The position numbers and the translations under genes are program-made. From NCBI RefSeq assembly GCF_000586555.1, contig NZ_AZUC01000044.1, forward strand, positions 1 through 64,000: DNA of 64,000 nt, written 5' to 3'. The DNA is from Sporosarcina sp. D27 (lineage in GTDB: Bacteria > Bacillota > Bacilli > Bacillales_A > Planococcaceae). Of the stretch, positions 9,880 to 18,758 are shown in pieces. Position 1 is the first letter of the stretch, and each line of letters begins with the position of its first letter. Below the pieces are notes generated by a model that was not told the DNA's origin, did no database searches, and saw nothing but the letters and a program-made list of their open reading frames with translations.

Positions 9880-9896
9880 TGCGAAAGGCTTGTTTT
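9865..9896 (+). terminator. Intrinsic terminator after yfhO
   Basis: CCTTTCGC (9865-9872) pairs with GCGAAAGG (9881-9888), followed by CTTGTTTT. The stem overlaps the yfhO stop codon. Confidence 0.7.
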
Positions 9897-9929
9897 CGTA
9901 ATAAGTGATTTACCTATCAGGTCACTCTG

Positions 9930-9958
9930 TTGAGCGAGCGCTCAGTCTGCGTTATAAT
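9930..9958 (+). promoter_or_regulatory. Sigma-A promoter with palindromic operator before the CoA transferase
   Basis: TTGAGC (9930-9935), a 17-bp spacer and TATAAT (9953-9958) form a strong promoter. TGAGCG-AG-CGCTCA (9931-9944) is an inverted repeat with 6-bp arms lying on the -35 box and spacer, where a TetR/FadR-like repressor would block transcription. No such regulator is encoded nearby. The arms recur without the AG centre at 11296-11305, at the end of the same gene. Confidence 0.65.
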
Positions 9959-9994
9959 CGAAGTATCATATGAACTGGAGCTGTTAACCAAACC

Positions 9995-11308
9995 ATGACG
10001 AAACATTTGAGCGAGCAAGAATTGTTGGAGCTAATGCAACCTGGCACTGATCTCATTATTCCAATTGCAAATGGGGAACCTCACTTGTTACTGGATTTAT
10101 TAGAAGCAAATTACGAACAATTGGATCGCGTAACCGTTCACCAAATGTTGGCACTCCGTGAACGTGCTTATATTCGAGGAGAAATGAAAGGACATTTGAC
10201 TCACACGTCCTATTTTTTGAGCGGAGCGACACGCAACGCATTCCGTAGTGGAGCTGTCGATCTCGTTCCAAACGTATTCAACGAAGTCCCGAGATTGTTA
10301 CGCGAAACACTGAGACATCCGGTCGTCATGGCAGTTGCATCTTTACCTGATGAGCATGGGTACTTCTCACTTGGAACCCAGGCTGATTATGTTTCTGAGT
10401 TCATCGGGAAAGTTCCGTTCATTCTTGAAGTGAACAGACACATGCCACGCACCTTCGGGAAAAACCAAGTACACATGAGCCAAATTGAAGGCTATGTCGA
10501 ACACGACGCTCTTCTTGCAGAAGAGAAGTGCCCCGTTAGTAATGAAAAAGATAAAAAGATTGCAAGTTATATCACGTCTCAAATTCAGAGTGGAGATACG
10601 TTGCAGGTGGGAATTGGAGCGGTTCCGAATGCTGTTATGAGTATGCTGCGGGACCACCGTGATTTGGGGATCCATACAGAAATGTTGACGGATGGAATTG
10701 TAGACCTCGTTGCGTCGGGTGCGGTGACAGGTATGAACAAATACACCCATCAAGGGAAAATTGTGACGACGTTTGCTTATGGGACTCAGCGACTCTATGA
10801 GTTCCTTCACAATAATCCTAGCGTTGAGTTTTTACCTGTGAGTATGGTCAATGATCCTTATGAAATTGCAAAAGAGGACAATATTGTATCGATCAATGCA
10901 ACGACAGAAGTGGACTTGTATGGCCAATGTGCTTCTGAAACGATTGCCGGAAACTATTATTCCTCAACAGGCGGACAAGCAGACTTCGCAAGGGGTGCTC
11001 AACTTGCGAAAAATGGGAAAGGGTTCATCTGCATGTACTCGACATTGAAGAACGATACCATGTCACGCATCAAAGTGAATCTTGCTCCTGGTTCTGTCGT
11101 AACGACGTCTAAAAACGAAGTCGATTGCATCGTAACCGAATATGGAATTGCCAAGTTGCATGGAAAGTCGCTCCGCAAACGTGCGGAAGCTTTGATTGCG
11201 ATTGCACATCCTAAATTCCGAGATGAGCTACGAAGCGAAGCGATGGCCGCTGGAATTTTGCCTGCTCAAGATGAGCAGGCAGCTGCAGAGATGGCTGAGC
11301 GCTCATAA
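9995..11308 (+). CDS. Acetyl-CoA hydrolase/transferase family protein (CoA transferase)
   Basis: Family I CoA transferase of 437 residues, similar to 4-hydroxybutyrate or acetate CoA transferases, which move CoA between an acyl-CoA and a carboxylic acid. A GIGAVPNAV segment near 207 and a NATTEVDLYGQ segment near 302 hold the glycine-rich loop and the catalytic glutamate. The GGAG at 9977 is about 14 bp from the ATG, so translation may be modest. It has its own promoter with a palindromic operator. The last codons and the stop fall in the first unit of a 20-bp tandem repeat array, so the C-terminus (ERS) is written by repeat DNA. Confidence 0.82.
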   Translation: MTKHLSEQELLELMQPGTDLIIPIANGEPHLLLDLLEANYEQLDRVTVHQMLALRERAYIRGEMKGHLTHTSYFLSGATRNAFRSGAVDLVPNVFNEVPRLLRETLRHPVVMAVASLPDEHGYFSLGTQADYVSEFIGKVPFILEVNRHMPRTFGKNQVHMSQIEGYVEHDALLAEEKCPVSNEKDKKIASYITSQIQSGDTLQVGIGAVPNAVMSMLRDHRDLGIHTEMLTDGIVDLVASGAVTGMNKYTHQGKIVTTFAYGTQRLYEFLHNNPSVEFLPVSMVNDPYEIAKEDNIVSINATTEVDLYGQCASETIAGNYYSSTGGQADFARGAQLAKNGKGFICMYSTLKNDTMSRIKVNLAPGSVVTTSKNEVDCIVTEYGIAKLHGKSLRKRAEALIAIAHPKFRDELRSEAMAAGILPAQDEQAAAEMAERS

Positions 11309-11450
11309 ACTTGGAGAAGTGATCATAAATCATGGAATATGCTCATAAAACTGGGGACGTGCTCATAAATTATGGAATATGCTCATAAAACTTTAAAAGT
11401 GCTCATAAATCATGATAAACGCTCATAAACTAGGGAAAGTGCTCATAAAC
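11301..11450. repeat. 20-bp tandem repeat array (GCTCATAAA units)
   Basis: Seven full 20-bp units starting at 11301, 11321, 11341, 11361, 11381, 11401 and 11421, plus a half unit at 11441. Each begins GCTCATAAA (GATCATAAA once). The second halves diverge, with two kinds roughly alternating (…GGAATAT and …AAAGT/GACGT). The period is exact, with no unique spacers. The first unit supplies the stop codon of the CoA transferase. Together with the preceding bases it also makes a perfect TGAGCGCTCA palindrome at 11296-11305. Confidence 0.9.
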
Positions 11451-11590
11451 AAAAAGTGGAGTCCCAATCAATCGCCCGCGGTATGAAAACAGATGCCTAC
11501 ACTCAACTAGCTCGTGACAAATCAAGCACTTAAAACCCTAATAAAGTAAGCTTCGCATCCGCGAATGCAATTTTATCGAAACACCATACT

Positions 11591-11630
11591 AAAAACAGGA
11601 GCCCCATAATCCGGAGGCTCCTGTTTTATT
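11591..11630 (+). terminator. Intrinsic terminator downstream of the repeat array
   Basis: AAAACAGGAGCC (11592-11603) pairs with GGCTCCTGTTTT (11616-11627). It is the first strong terminator after the CoA transferase, so the repeat array is probably transcribed as that gene's 3' untranslated region. The flanking A and T runs would allow it to work in both directions. Bases 11631-11763 show nothing further. Confidence 0.75.
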
Positions 11631-11763
11631 AAGTTAACTCATAGGCAAAGAGTAACACACCCGGTTCACTTAAGTACTCGTAAGGTCAGTAATATAAGTG
11701 ACTCGAGTAAACAACCATAAAAGTTTTCGGGCGACCATTCAATCTAAAGGTAGCTCATCATCT

Positions 11764-12411
11764 TTAGGAGTTCACAAGTGCTTTTTCTAAACGTTTACCA
11801 AACTTATCACGCCAATCTTCAGCAAGTGCATCAATTGCTAAAACACGACGGATTCCCTCGATGTTTTTCGTATCGTGAAAATAGATAGTATTGGCTTCGA
11901 GCACTGTCACGCCATGGGTGTCACTTTTGTGCAATGAAATCTGGTCCTCCGACCGCACCATTCCTTCTTTTAGAACGCGACATAAGTAGCCGGTAAATCC
12001 GGTCTGAATCATGTTTTTCATCATAGGATGTCCCAGGCGCTGATCAATTGTATTGCACGGAATTCTTCCTTGGGTCACTTGTATGATAGCGTCTCCAAGT
12101 GTAAAGATATCGCCTATACAAACTTCCGCTTCGGTCATGCCCACTGCTGTAATATTTTCTCCGAATGCTGCGGGTGGAAGTACACATTCAAACTCATCAT
12201 TCCACTTGGCATAATGTTCATGAGGATACATACAAACTGCACGATCTGGGCCACCGTGGTGTTTTTTATCAGCCACGTCATCGCCTTTGAAACCATCAAC
12301 AGACAAAAATGCTTCTTGAATTGTTTCCTTGCAAATGCCGGTCACGAGTTCTTTTCCTTTTGACGTACTAATTTGCTTAGGTAAACTCGTAGATAGTGTC
12401 ACTAATTGCAT
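11764..12411 (-). CDS. MOSC domain protein (YiiM-like)
   Basis: MOSC-fold protein of 215 residues. MOSC domains occur in molybdenum cofactor sulfurases and in stand-alone proteins such as YiiM, which take part in Moco-dependent detoxification of N-hydroxylated compounds. Visible features are HHGGPDRAVCMYPHEHY near 51, a PAAFGENIT segment near 80, and RIPCNTIDQRLG near 115, where the cysteine is the conserved family residue. It starts 11 bp after a GAGGAG. No molybdoenzyme gene is near, so its partner is unknown. Confidence 0.82.
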   Translation of the reverse strand: MQLVTLSTSLPKQISTSKGKELVTGICKETIQEAFLSVDGFKGDDVADKKHHGGPDRAVCMYPHEHYAKWNDEFECVLPPAAFGENITAVGMTEAEVCIGDIFTLGDAIIQVTQGRIPCNTIDQRLGHPMMKNMIQTGFTGYLCRVLKEGMVRSEDQISLHKSDTHGVTVLEANTIYFHDTKNIEGIRRVLAIDALAEDWRDKFGKRLEKALVNS

Positions 12412-12587
12412 GTACTCTCCTCATTTCTATTCATTAGATTATGGATTAAGTATAGCAAATGAAACAACAGTTAACGACAGTATTCTGATAACAAGATGAA
12501 TACCAGAGAATTGGTCGACCAAATGAGCCTTTGCCCCTATAATGGGTACAGGAGAACTAGAACGTATTTTGGAAATGGGGAACAAGA

Positions 12588-13232
12588 GTGAAGAAGGCAG
12601 TAATATTTGACTTTGATGGAACAATCATTGATACAGAATCAGCATGGTTTGATATATATCAGGAAATCTTGAAGGAACAGCATGGATTCAACTTGACGTT
12701 GGAGGAATTCGTGAAAGTGGTAGGTTCAACGGATGGAGCCTTATTCGACTTTATTGACAAGTCGCTCGATGTGCCAGTGGATCGTACTGTTTTCCATGAT
12801 CAGGTCAATACCCGGTTTGAAACGATTCGAGAACAATTGGCTTTACGGGAAGGGTTTTTAGAGACTGTAAAACAACTAAAAGAGCGAGGGGTCTTGCTGG
12901 CTGTTGCGAGTAGTTCAAAGCGAAATTGGGTCGAAGGATTTCTCGCGCAATATGGCTTGCTGGAATATTTCCCGATTATCGTTTCAGCAGAGGATGTGGA
13001 TGAAGTGAAACCAAATCCAGCTATATACGAAGTGACATTGGAACGACTCGGTGTTACACCAGATGAGGCAATTGCTGTGGAAGATTCCTACAACGGATCG
13101 ATTGCAGCTATAAGTGCAGGTGTCCATTGCTTAATCATCCCGAATGATGTGACGCGTTCGTTATCGTTCCATGAAAAGGGGCAACTGATTGAGTCGTTTT
13201 GTGACTTTGACTATCGTTTGCTAGAGCAGTAA
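12588..13232 (+). CDS. HAD-family hydrolase (beta-phosphoglucomutase-like)
   Basis: HAD-superfamily phosphatase or phosphomutase of 214 residues. Motif I is DFDGTIIDTES at residues 7-17 (nucleophile Asp), motif II is ASSSKRNW near 104, the motif III lysine is in VKPNPAIYE near 142, and motif IV is EDSYNG near 164. The helical cap follows motif I, as in subfamily IA. The sequence is closest in type to YhcW/PgmB-like hydrolases; the substrate cannot be told. GTG start. It is divergent from the MOSC gene and has a terminator right after it. Confidence 0.82.
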   Translation: MKKAVIFDFDGTIIDTESAWFDIYQEILKEQHGFNLTLEEFVKVVGSTDGALFDFIDKSLDVPVDRTVFHDQVNTRFETIREQLALREGFLETVKQLKERGVLLAVASSSKRNWVEGFLAQYGLLEYFPIIVSAEDVDEVKPNPAIYEVTLERLGVTPDEAIAVEDSYNGSIAAISAGVHCLIIPNDVTRSLSFHEKGQLIESFCDFDYRLLEQ

Positions 13233-13246
13233 ATAGGTAATTCGAG

Positions 13247-13281
13247 AGCGTTCTATCCAAAAATGGATGGAACGCTTTTAT
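13247..13281 (+). terminator. Intrinsic terminator after the HAD gene
   Basis: AGCGTTCTATCCA (13247-13259) pairs with TGGATGGAACGCT (13264-13276), followed by TTTTA. Confidence 0.75.
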
Positions 13282-13381
13282 ATGGGCGGATTTAGGGGAA
13301 GAGACGTATAGACGGTCTAATCTTTCGAACTTTGAAACTATAAGAATGGATATTCGTAAAAGAAAGAAGGGAGTGATGGAC

Positions 13382-15073
13382 GTGAAAAGAATATTGTTAA
13401 GTGTTGTGATGTTGGTATTGTTAATAGTTTTACCGAATCCGGCATTTGCAGAAGACTTTACAATCAATGATTTTAAGATTGACGCATATCTTGAATCGGA
13501 TGGGAATGTGCAGGTGAAGGAACGGTTAACATATGAATTCGACGGTTCTTTCAATGGAATCACCCGTGACCTTTATCCGAAAGAAGGTAGCAAAATCAGT
13601 GACCTTCATGCTGAAGAAGACGGAAAATCCCTGAAAATCGAGGGGAATGACGGTAGCTACAAAATACACAGGAAAGCAAAAGATGAGACTGTCACTATTG
13701 AGTTAACCTACACGATTGTAGGAGGTGTAGAAAAATACTCTGACATGGCACAGTTTTACTGGCCATTTTTTGACGATCGAAACGAAACTGACTTTGGAAA
13801 TGTAACGATCACCGTTCACCCGCCTGAAGTGACGGATGATGTGATTGCGATGGGCTATGATGCTGCACGTGGATCTGAAATGACTAATGAAGAGCGGCCG
13901 GTTGTATTTAATCTTGGAGAAGTATCAGCGGGGACTAATGCAGATGTCCGTGTCGGTGTTGACGAAGCACTGTTCACTGGGGCTGTACGTATAAGCGACA
14001 AAAAAATACGACCTGAATTGGAAAAGGAGCAACAATCACTAATTGCAGCTCAAGATCATTATGACAAGATGCATAAGTTGTCGGGACAGGTGGCGCCATT
14101 CATATTCGGAGGTGCTGTACTGTTACTGATTCTTATAGGCGTATATGCAATGCGACTGCAAAAAAAACGTCGTGAGAAAGCAGTCTTGGAATATCCAGAA
14201 GCCTATTTTGTTCCAGAAGCGATTATGAGTCTGCCTTCAACACTCAGATACACGGTGCCGCATGTTGAAAGTACACAAGTCCAAACAACGGCACTCTTGG
14301 ACTTACTTCGAAAAGGATACATTGAGAGAGATGGTGAAGATGCGTTTCGTGTAGTCAGTCGCGATACGGAATATGAGCACGAACGCTTGCTCATTGAATG
14401 GTTATTCGATGGTTTTGGTGATGGCCAAACGTTTTCCTACAGTAATTTAGAGGTATTGGAAGGGGACAAATTGTCAGTTCAACAGGAAGTCAATAAATAC
14501 AATACATTGCAAAGTGCATGGGAGAAGTCTATACGGGAGGAAATAGATAAGAATCATATGAAGGGTGGCGGTAAAGGCGTACGAGTCTTATCTGTCATGG
14601 TAGGATTTTTACTAATTGCTCCGATGATTGTATTTGGAATCTACGGCCAGACAATGTGGCTATTGTTTTTAATATTCCCAAGTCTAATTCTTGTGTTATT
14701 TGGATTGTTGTACTCTCCTAAAACAGTCAAAGGACTTGGAATCCAGTACCAATGGGATGCTTTCCGGAAACGATTACCCGAGGTTTCTGCTGCTGATTTG
14801 AATGATCAATTGGATGACGAGCAAAAGCGAGCAGTGATTTTTGGAATCGGTACAAAAACGCTTGATGAAAACAAATTGTTTGAAACGAATTCAGTCTACG
14901 AACGTGGATATGTTCCGCCTATTATGTATTATTTCCCGATTGGAGCACATGCTTATTTGCAATTAGGTCGTGCAGATAGTGCGGTCGCGGCTTCAAGTAC
15001 ATCTTCCTCATCCTCAACATCATCCGGTGGGGGCGGAGTTGGCGGAGGAGGTGGAGGTGCGGGAGCGTTTTAG
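13382..15073 (+). CDS. DUF2207 membrane protein
   Basis: Predicted exported and membrane-anchored protein of 563 residues. A signal peptide (residues 1-22, ending NPAFAEDF) is followed by the DUF2207 N-terminal beta domain (VKERLTYEFDGSFNGITRDLYP), one helix near 225-250, a cytoplasmic winged-helix-like region, two more helices near 395-440, and a serine run then a glycine-rich tail ending GAGAF, all usual for the family. The GTG at 13382 is chosen because AAGAAGGGAG lies 8 bp upstream; the in-frame ATGs at 13346 and 13376 fit less well. Function is not known to me. Confidence 0.83.
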   Translation: MKRILLSVVMLVLLIVLPNPAFAEDFTINDFKIDAYLESDGNVQVKERLTYEFDGSFNGITRDLYPKEGSKISDLHAEEDGKSLKIEGNDGSYKIHRKAKDETVTIELTYTIVGGVEKYSDMAQFYWPFFDDRNETDFGNVTITVHPPEVTDDVIAMGYDAARGSEMTNEERPVVFNLGEVSAGTNADVRVGVDEALFTGAVRISDKKIRPELEKEQQSLIAAQDHYDKMHKLSGQVAPFIFGGAVLLLILIGVYAMRLQKKRREKAVLEYPEAYFVPEAIMSLPSTLRYTVPHVESTQVQTTALLDLLRKGYIERDGEDAFRVVSRDTEYEHERLLIEWLFDGFGDGQTFSYSNLEVLEGDKLSVQQEVNKYNTLQSAWEKSIREEIDKNHMKGGGKGVRVLSVMVGFLLIAPMIVFGIYGQTMWLLFLIFPSLILVLFGLLYSPKTVKGLGIQYQWDAFRKRLPEVSAADLNDQLDDEQKRAVIFGIGTKTLDENKLFETNSVYERGYVPPIMYYFPIGAHAYLQLGRADSAVAASSTSSSSSTSSGGGGVGGGGGGAGAF

Positions 15074-15202
15074 ACCTTGCGACAAGGAATGTTCACAACC
15101 ACTTGATTCTTTGGAACAATTAACTTTGTAACAACAAACAACCATGATAAGATGAGAAAATAACCTATTTTAGCGTCGATACTGGTTGTAGGAGCGGAAC
15201 AT

Positions 15203-16384
15203 ATGAAAAAATCATCCATAACACTGTGGTTGTTATTAACAAATTTGCTCATTGCTTTCTTAGGCATAGGTCTTGTGATTCCCGTCATGCCAACGTTAAT
15301 GAATGAGTTACATCTCTCGGGAAAAATAGTCGGCTATTTAGTCGCTTTCTTTGCAGTCGCACAGCTTGTAGCATCTCCGTTATCGGGGCGTTGGGTGGAT
15401 TCAATTGGACGGAAGAAAATGATCGTCATTGGATTGCTCATGTTCAGTGTATCGGAATTGCTGTTTGCTGTTGGGCAAACGTTATCGGTCCTGTTTGCGT
15501 CTCGAATCGTAGGTGGTGTTAGTGCAGCTTTCATCATGCCAGCGGTTACAGCATTCATCGCAGATATCACCACAAACGATACTCGGGCTAAAGCTCTTGG
15601 CTATATGTCCGCAGCAATTTCCACTGGATTTATACTAGGACCAGGAGTAGGTGGATTTCTTGCAACTCTTGGTACGCGGGTTCCGTTTTTCTTCGCAGCG
15701 GGTCTTGCACTTTTTGCAGCAATCTTCTCGCTGATTATGTTGCGGGAGCCTGAGCGTCAATATGAGGAAACGATGAATACGAAAAAGCCAGGATTCACAC
15801 GAGTTTTTGCACCCATATACTTCATCGTGTTCCTCTTGATTTTTGTATTGTCATTCGGACTTGCATCGTTCGAATCCATATTTAGCTTGTTCGTCGATCA
15901 CAAATTTAGGTTCACACCTGCGGATATTGCGATCGTAATTACAGGTAGTGGAATTGTCGGTGCGATCGCACAAGTTGTTTTGTTCGACCGACTCGCAAAG
16001 CGGTTGGGTGAAAAAAAACTCATATACTTGTGTTTAGTATTATCCGCTATCTTAGTTGCAGCGATGACGGTAGTAAGTTCTTACTTTGCGGTTTTAGCTG
16101 TAACGATTGTCGTGTTTGTTGGATTTGATTTAATCCGCCCAGCGGCGACTTCCTACTTGTCTAAAATCGCAGGAAATGAGCAAGGATTTGTCGGAGGGAT
16201 GAACTCTATGTTTACAAGCATCGGGAATATGATTGGCCCGATAGTGGGAGGCATTCTGTTCGACATTGATCTTGACTATCCTTTCTACTTTGCAACAATT
16301 GTACTCATCGGAGGAGCTATACTCGCATTCGTTTGGATGCGTAGACCTGATGTAACAAAAGACCCTATACACCAGCCGTTGTAA
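15203..16384 (+). CDS. MFS multidrug efflux transporter (NorA/Bmr/Blt type)
   Basis: Drug:proton antiporter of 393 residues with twelve predicted membrane helices. Family motifs are clear: GIGLVIPVMPTL near 21, the loop motif SGRWVDSIGRKK near 62, and the antiporter motif C as GFILGPGVGGFLA near 138. It resembles Bmr, Blt and NorA, which expel cationic drugs; Blt also exports spermidine, which is worth recalling because this window encodes spermidine synthesis and a BltD-like acetyltransferase, though neither is adjacent. A plausible promoter is TTGTAA (15126) with a 16-bp spacer and TAAGAT (15148). It ends in a bidirectional terminator. Confidence 0.85.
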   Translation: MKKSSITLWLLLTNLLIAFLGIGLVIPVMPTLMNELHLSGKIVGYLVAFFAVAQLVASPLSGRWVDSIGRKKMIVIGLLMFSVSELLFAVGQTLSVLFASRIVGGVSAAFIMPAVTAFIADITTNDTRAKALGYMSAAISTGFILGPGVGGFLATLGTRVPFFFAAGLALFAAIFSLIMLREPERQYEETMNTKKPGFTRVFAPIYFIVFLLIFVLSFGLASFESIFSLFVDHKFRFTPADIAIVITGSGIVGAIAQVVLFDRLAKRLGEKKLIYLCLVLSAILVAAMTVVSSYFAVLAVTIVVFVGFDLIRPAATSYLSKIAGNEQGFVGGMNSMFTSIGNMIGPIVGGILFDIDLDYPFYFATIVLIGGAILAFVWMRRPDVTKDPIHQPL

Positions 16385-16408
16385 TTGGCTGATGTATAGG
16401 GTCTTTTT
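16361..16408. terminator. Bidirectional terminator between the MFS pump and the AspT-like transporter
   Basis: GACCCTATACACCAGCC (16361-16377) pairs with GGCTGATGTATAGGGTC (16387-16403), followed by TTTTTCT. The plus-strand stem covers the MFS stop codon; the convergent gene ends at 16409. Confidence 0.8.
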
Positions 16409-18004
16409 CTATAAGAAGAACACTATCAATTGGGATGCGATCGCAACCAGGATTAGCGCAAATGGATAAGCAGCTGCGTACGCAATCGCTGGATCTTCTG
16501 AGTCAATGAGTTGGTTCAAGGCACCGAGAGCAGGGGTACTGGTCATTCCACCTGAAAGTCCGCCAAGTGAGTGGACGACACTTAGTTTTAACAGCTTGCG
16601 CGCAGCGAAATAGCCAGCGAAAATAGGAATCAGAGTTATCAAAACCCCACCAAATATGAGCTTCACGCCTTCAGTCTGGATAACATCTACAATTCCGGCA
16701 CCGGCTGTCGTTCCGGCTCCGGCTAGGAATAGTACCAGTCCGAGCTCACGGATAACGTGATTGGAAGGACCATAATAGCGAACGTGGATAGGTCCAAGCT
16801 TACCGAAATGCCCAATAATCAGAGCGACAAAAAGAGGACCTCCTGCGGTTCCTAACTTTATCGTGCCAAGCCCTGGGATTGGTATCGGTACCATCCCAAG
16901 TAGTACCCCAAGAAGTAACGTGATACTAATTGAAAAAATATCCAAATTCGTGATGGCGAGTTTTTTGCGGCTGAAAAGTTCTTCGACTTCATCGAGACGT
17001 TGTTCTGTACTGACAATCGTCAAGACGTCTCCACGGATTAACGGCAAGTTTGGATTTTGCGTAAGTTCAATTCCCTCACGTGTAATGCGAGTTACTGTCG
17101 TTCCATGGTCTTTTCGTAATCGAAGTTCTTTCAGTGTTTTCCCAATTACTTCATCTGAATCGACGGTCACTTTCCGGAGGTGGACATTGTCGGGATTCTC
17201 TAAATCTGTGTCGACAGACTTCCCAACATATGCAATCAAACCATCGAGCTTCGTCTCGTTACCGACAACAACAAGATTGTCTCCGTTCAGAAGAATCGTA
17301 TCACCTAGCGCAATCATTGTATGACCATCACGAATGACCCGACTGACGACAGCATCATAGGGAGCGAAATTCAACTCGCTCAGACTGCTCTTGTGAAGCA
17401 TAGGATTCGTCACTTCAAGTGTTGTGAGCACGGGAGAACCTACTGTCCGGATTGGGTTCGCAGTCTCTTCCAAGTCTTTTTGTAAGTCTATTTTGCCGAT
17501 ACGAGGCAGCAGCTGGACAAATAAGACAACCGCGAGCACACCGAACGGATAGGCAATCCCATAACCGACTGACGCAAGTGGATCATGCGTTGCCTGCAAG
17601 GCTGCAGCTAAACCGGGTGTACTTGTAAGAGCGCCAGTCATTAGCCCAACACTTAGTGCCGGGTCTAGGTTGAACACTTTTGCGACCAAAATCGTCGTGA
17701 CAACCGCAAACAGGATGATTAGTAACGATAAAATTCCGAAAATCAGACCACTAGATCGCAACATGCGGAAAAACTTCGGACCTGCCTGTAATCCGATACC
17801 GACTATGAAAAGACTCAATCCAAAGTTTTGGATCACTGGCGAAATGGCAAAGCCGAAATGTCCAAATACCATTGCAACTAGCAAAACTCCTGCTGCCCCT
17901 AAGTTAAGCCCCTTAATGGACAACGAGCCGAACCAGGAACCCAGAAATAAGATAACGAATAATAATATCAGTGGTTCGTCGAGTAACGAGTGCAGTAATT
18001 CCAT
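16409..18004 (-). CDS. AspT/YidE/YbjL-type transporter with two RCK-C domains
   Basis: Putative anion antiporter of 531 residues built as two membrane halves (about 1-165 and 360-531) around two regulatory RCK-C (TrkA-C) domains at about 190-350. The membrane halves are internal repeats, each ending in a GLSGGMTSTPAL or TGALTSTPGLAAAL motif, as in the YidE/AspT family. The ATG at 18004 is chosen for its AGAGGTG site 6 bp upstream; an in-frame upstream start at 18127 would add 41 residues without membrane or family character. The substrate is unknown; AspT itself exchanges aspartate and alanine. Confidence 0.83.
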   Translation of the reverse strand: MELLHSLLDEPLILLFVILFLGSWFGSLSIKGLNLGAAGVLLVAMVFGHFGFAISPVIQNFGLSLFIVGIGLQAGPKFFRMLRSSGLIFGILSLLIILFAVVTTILVAKVFNLDPALSVGLMTGALTSTPGLAAALQATHDPLASVGYGIAYPFGVLAVVLFVQLLPRIGKIDLQKDLEETANPIRTVGSPVLTTLEVTNPMLHKSSLSELNFAPYDAVVSRVIRDGHTMIALGDTILLNGDNLVVVGNETKLDGLIAYVGKSVDTDLENPDNVHLRKVTVDSDEVIGKTLKELRLRKDHGTTVTRITREGIELTQNPNLPLIRGDVLTIVSTEQRLDEVEELFSRKKLAITNLDIFSISITLLLGVLLGMVPIPIPGLGTIKLGTAGGPLFVALIIGHFGKLGPIHVRYYGPSNHVIRELGLVLFLAGAGTTAGAGIVDVIQTEGVKLIFGGVLITLIPIFAGYFAARKLLKLSVVHSLGGLSGGMTSTPALGALNQLIDSEDPAIAYAAAYPFALILVAIASQLIVFFL

Positions 18005-18337
18005 CCAATTCACCTCTATGAAACAATCTACCCCAAGTATACTGTAATGAACCAGCTGAGTGCAGTGACAAGTCCTGAAATTCCCATTGCTATAAACGAT
18101 AGTGAATCTGTGGATTTTCTTGGACATCCCCTCTTATTTTGAGAGCTGTAGTGTTATCAATTCAAGTCGTCCGTTTTGCCCGAACCCTACGCTTGGTAGA
18201 ATTTTTGTAGCTGAACAGTGTGTAAGTTTATTTTAAAGAGAATTAGTGAATTGGGAGGAAAAGGTTAGCCATCTTGCGCAATAGGGAAAGAACGAAATGA
18301 GGAAGTCCACTATCTACACATGGAAAGGAGTTTTCAC

Positions 18338-18655
18338 GTGGGAATATTATTAATCATTTTCATCGCACTAGGTTCAGCGGGGTTGCTCCTTCAAGGGTTG
18401 ATGTATACGAAGCAATTTAACTTGAATTTAGGAATTCGTGTCATGAATACTGTGCTCGGCCTAATCATTGCATACATAACGTTCACTTCGTTTCCTGAAG
18501 GTGAAACTATACGAAAGTCAATCGCTGCGGCACTGGGAATTATCGCTTTAGGTGGTTTAGCAATTAGTTTTGTAAAACGGGAGGCACTCGCAGGTAGAGT
18601 ACTTCTCACCCTCTCCGTATTAGTCGGACTCGTCTTTTTGTATGTTGGCATTTGA
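18338..18655 (+). CDS. Small four-helix membrane protein, function unknown
   Basis: Protein of 105 residues made almost wholly of four hydrophobic helices (GILLIIFIALGSAGLLL, GIRVMNTVLGLIIAYI, AAALGIIALGGLAISFV, VLLTLSVLVGLVFLYV). I do not recognise a named family. The GTG at 18338 has AAAGGAG 7 bp upstream; an ATG at 18320 would overlap that site and is less likely. It is monocistronic: a terminator follows at 18667, and the AspT-like gene upstream is divergent. Confidence 0.7.
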   Translation: MGILLIIFIALGSAGLLLQGLMYTKQFNLNLGIRVMNTVLGLIIAYITFTSFPEGETIRKSIAAALGIIALGGLAISFVKREALAGRVLLTLSVLVGLVFLYVGI

Positions 18656-18666
18656 ATTGGAATAGG

Positions 18667-18700
18667 TAGGCTGCTTCTAAAAATAAGCAGTCTATTTTTT
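18667..18700 (+). terminator. Intrinsic terminator
   Basis: TAGGCTGCTT (18667-18676) pairs with AAGCAGTCTA (18685-18694), followed by TTTTTT. Confidence 0.75.
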
Positions 18701-18704
18701 CTTG

Positions 18705-18735
18705 TTGACTCTTACGTTACGTCAGCCTTTACACT
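18705..18735 (+). promoter_or_regulatory. MerR-type promoter with 19-bp spacer
   Basis: TTGACT (18705-18710) and TACACT (18730-18735) are 19 bp apart, the long spacing that MerR-family activators need in order to untwist DNA. The spacer starts CTTACGTTACGT, close to the operator of TipA/Mta-class regulators. This implies autoregulation of the gene at 18759. Confidence 0.75.
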
Positions 18736-18758
18736 GAAAGTATGAAAGGAGAATGGGT

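Noticed and set aside
11301..11450. Possible CRISPR array
   Set aside because: Units are 20 bp, contiguous and degenerate, with no unique spacers, and there are no cas genes.
18005..18127. 41-residue extension of the AspT-like transporter
   Set aside because: It has no ribosome binding site or membrane character, while the ATG at 18004 has AGAGGTG at the right distance.
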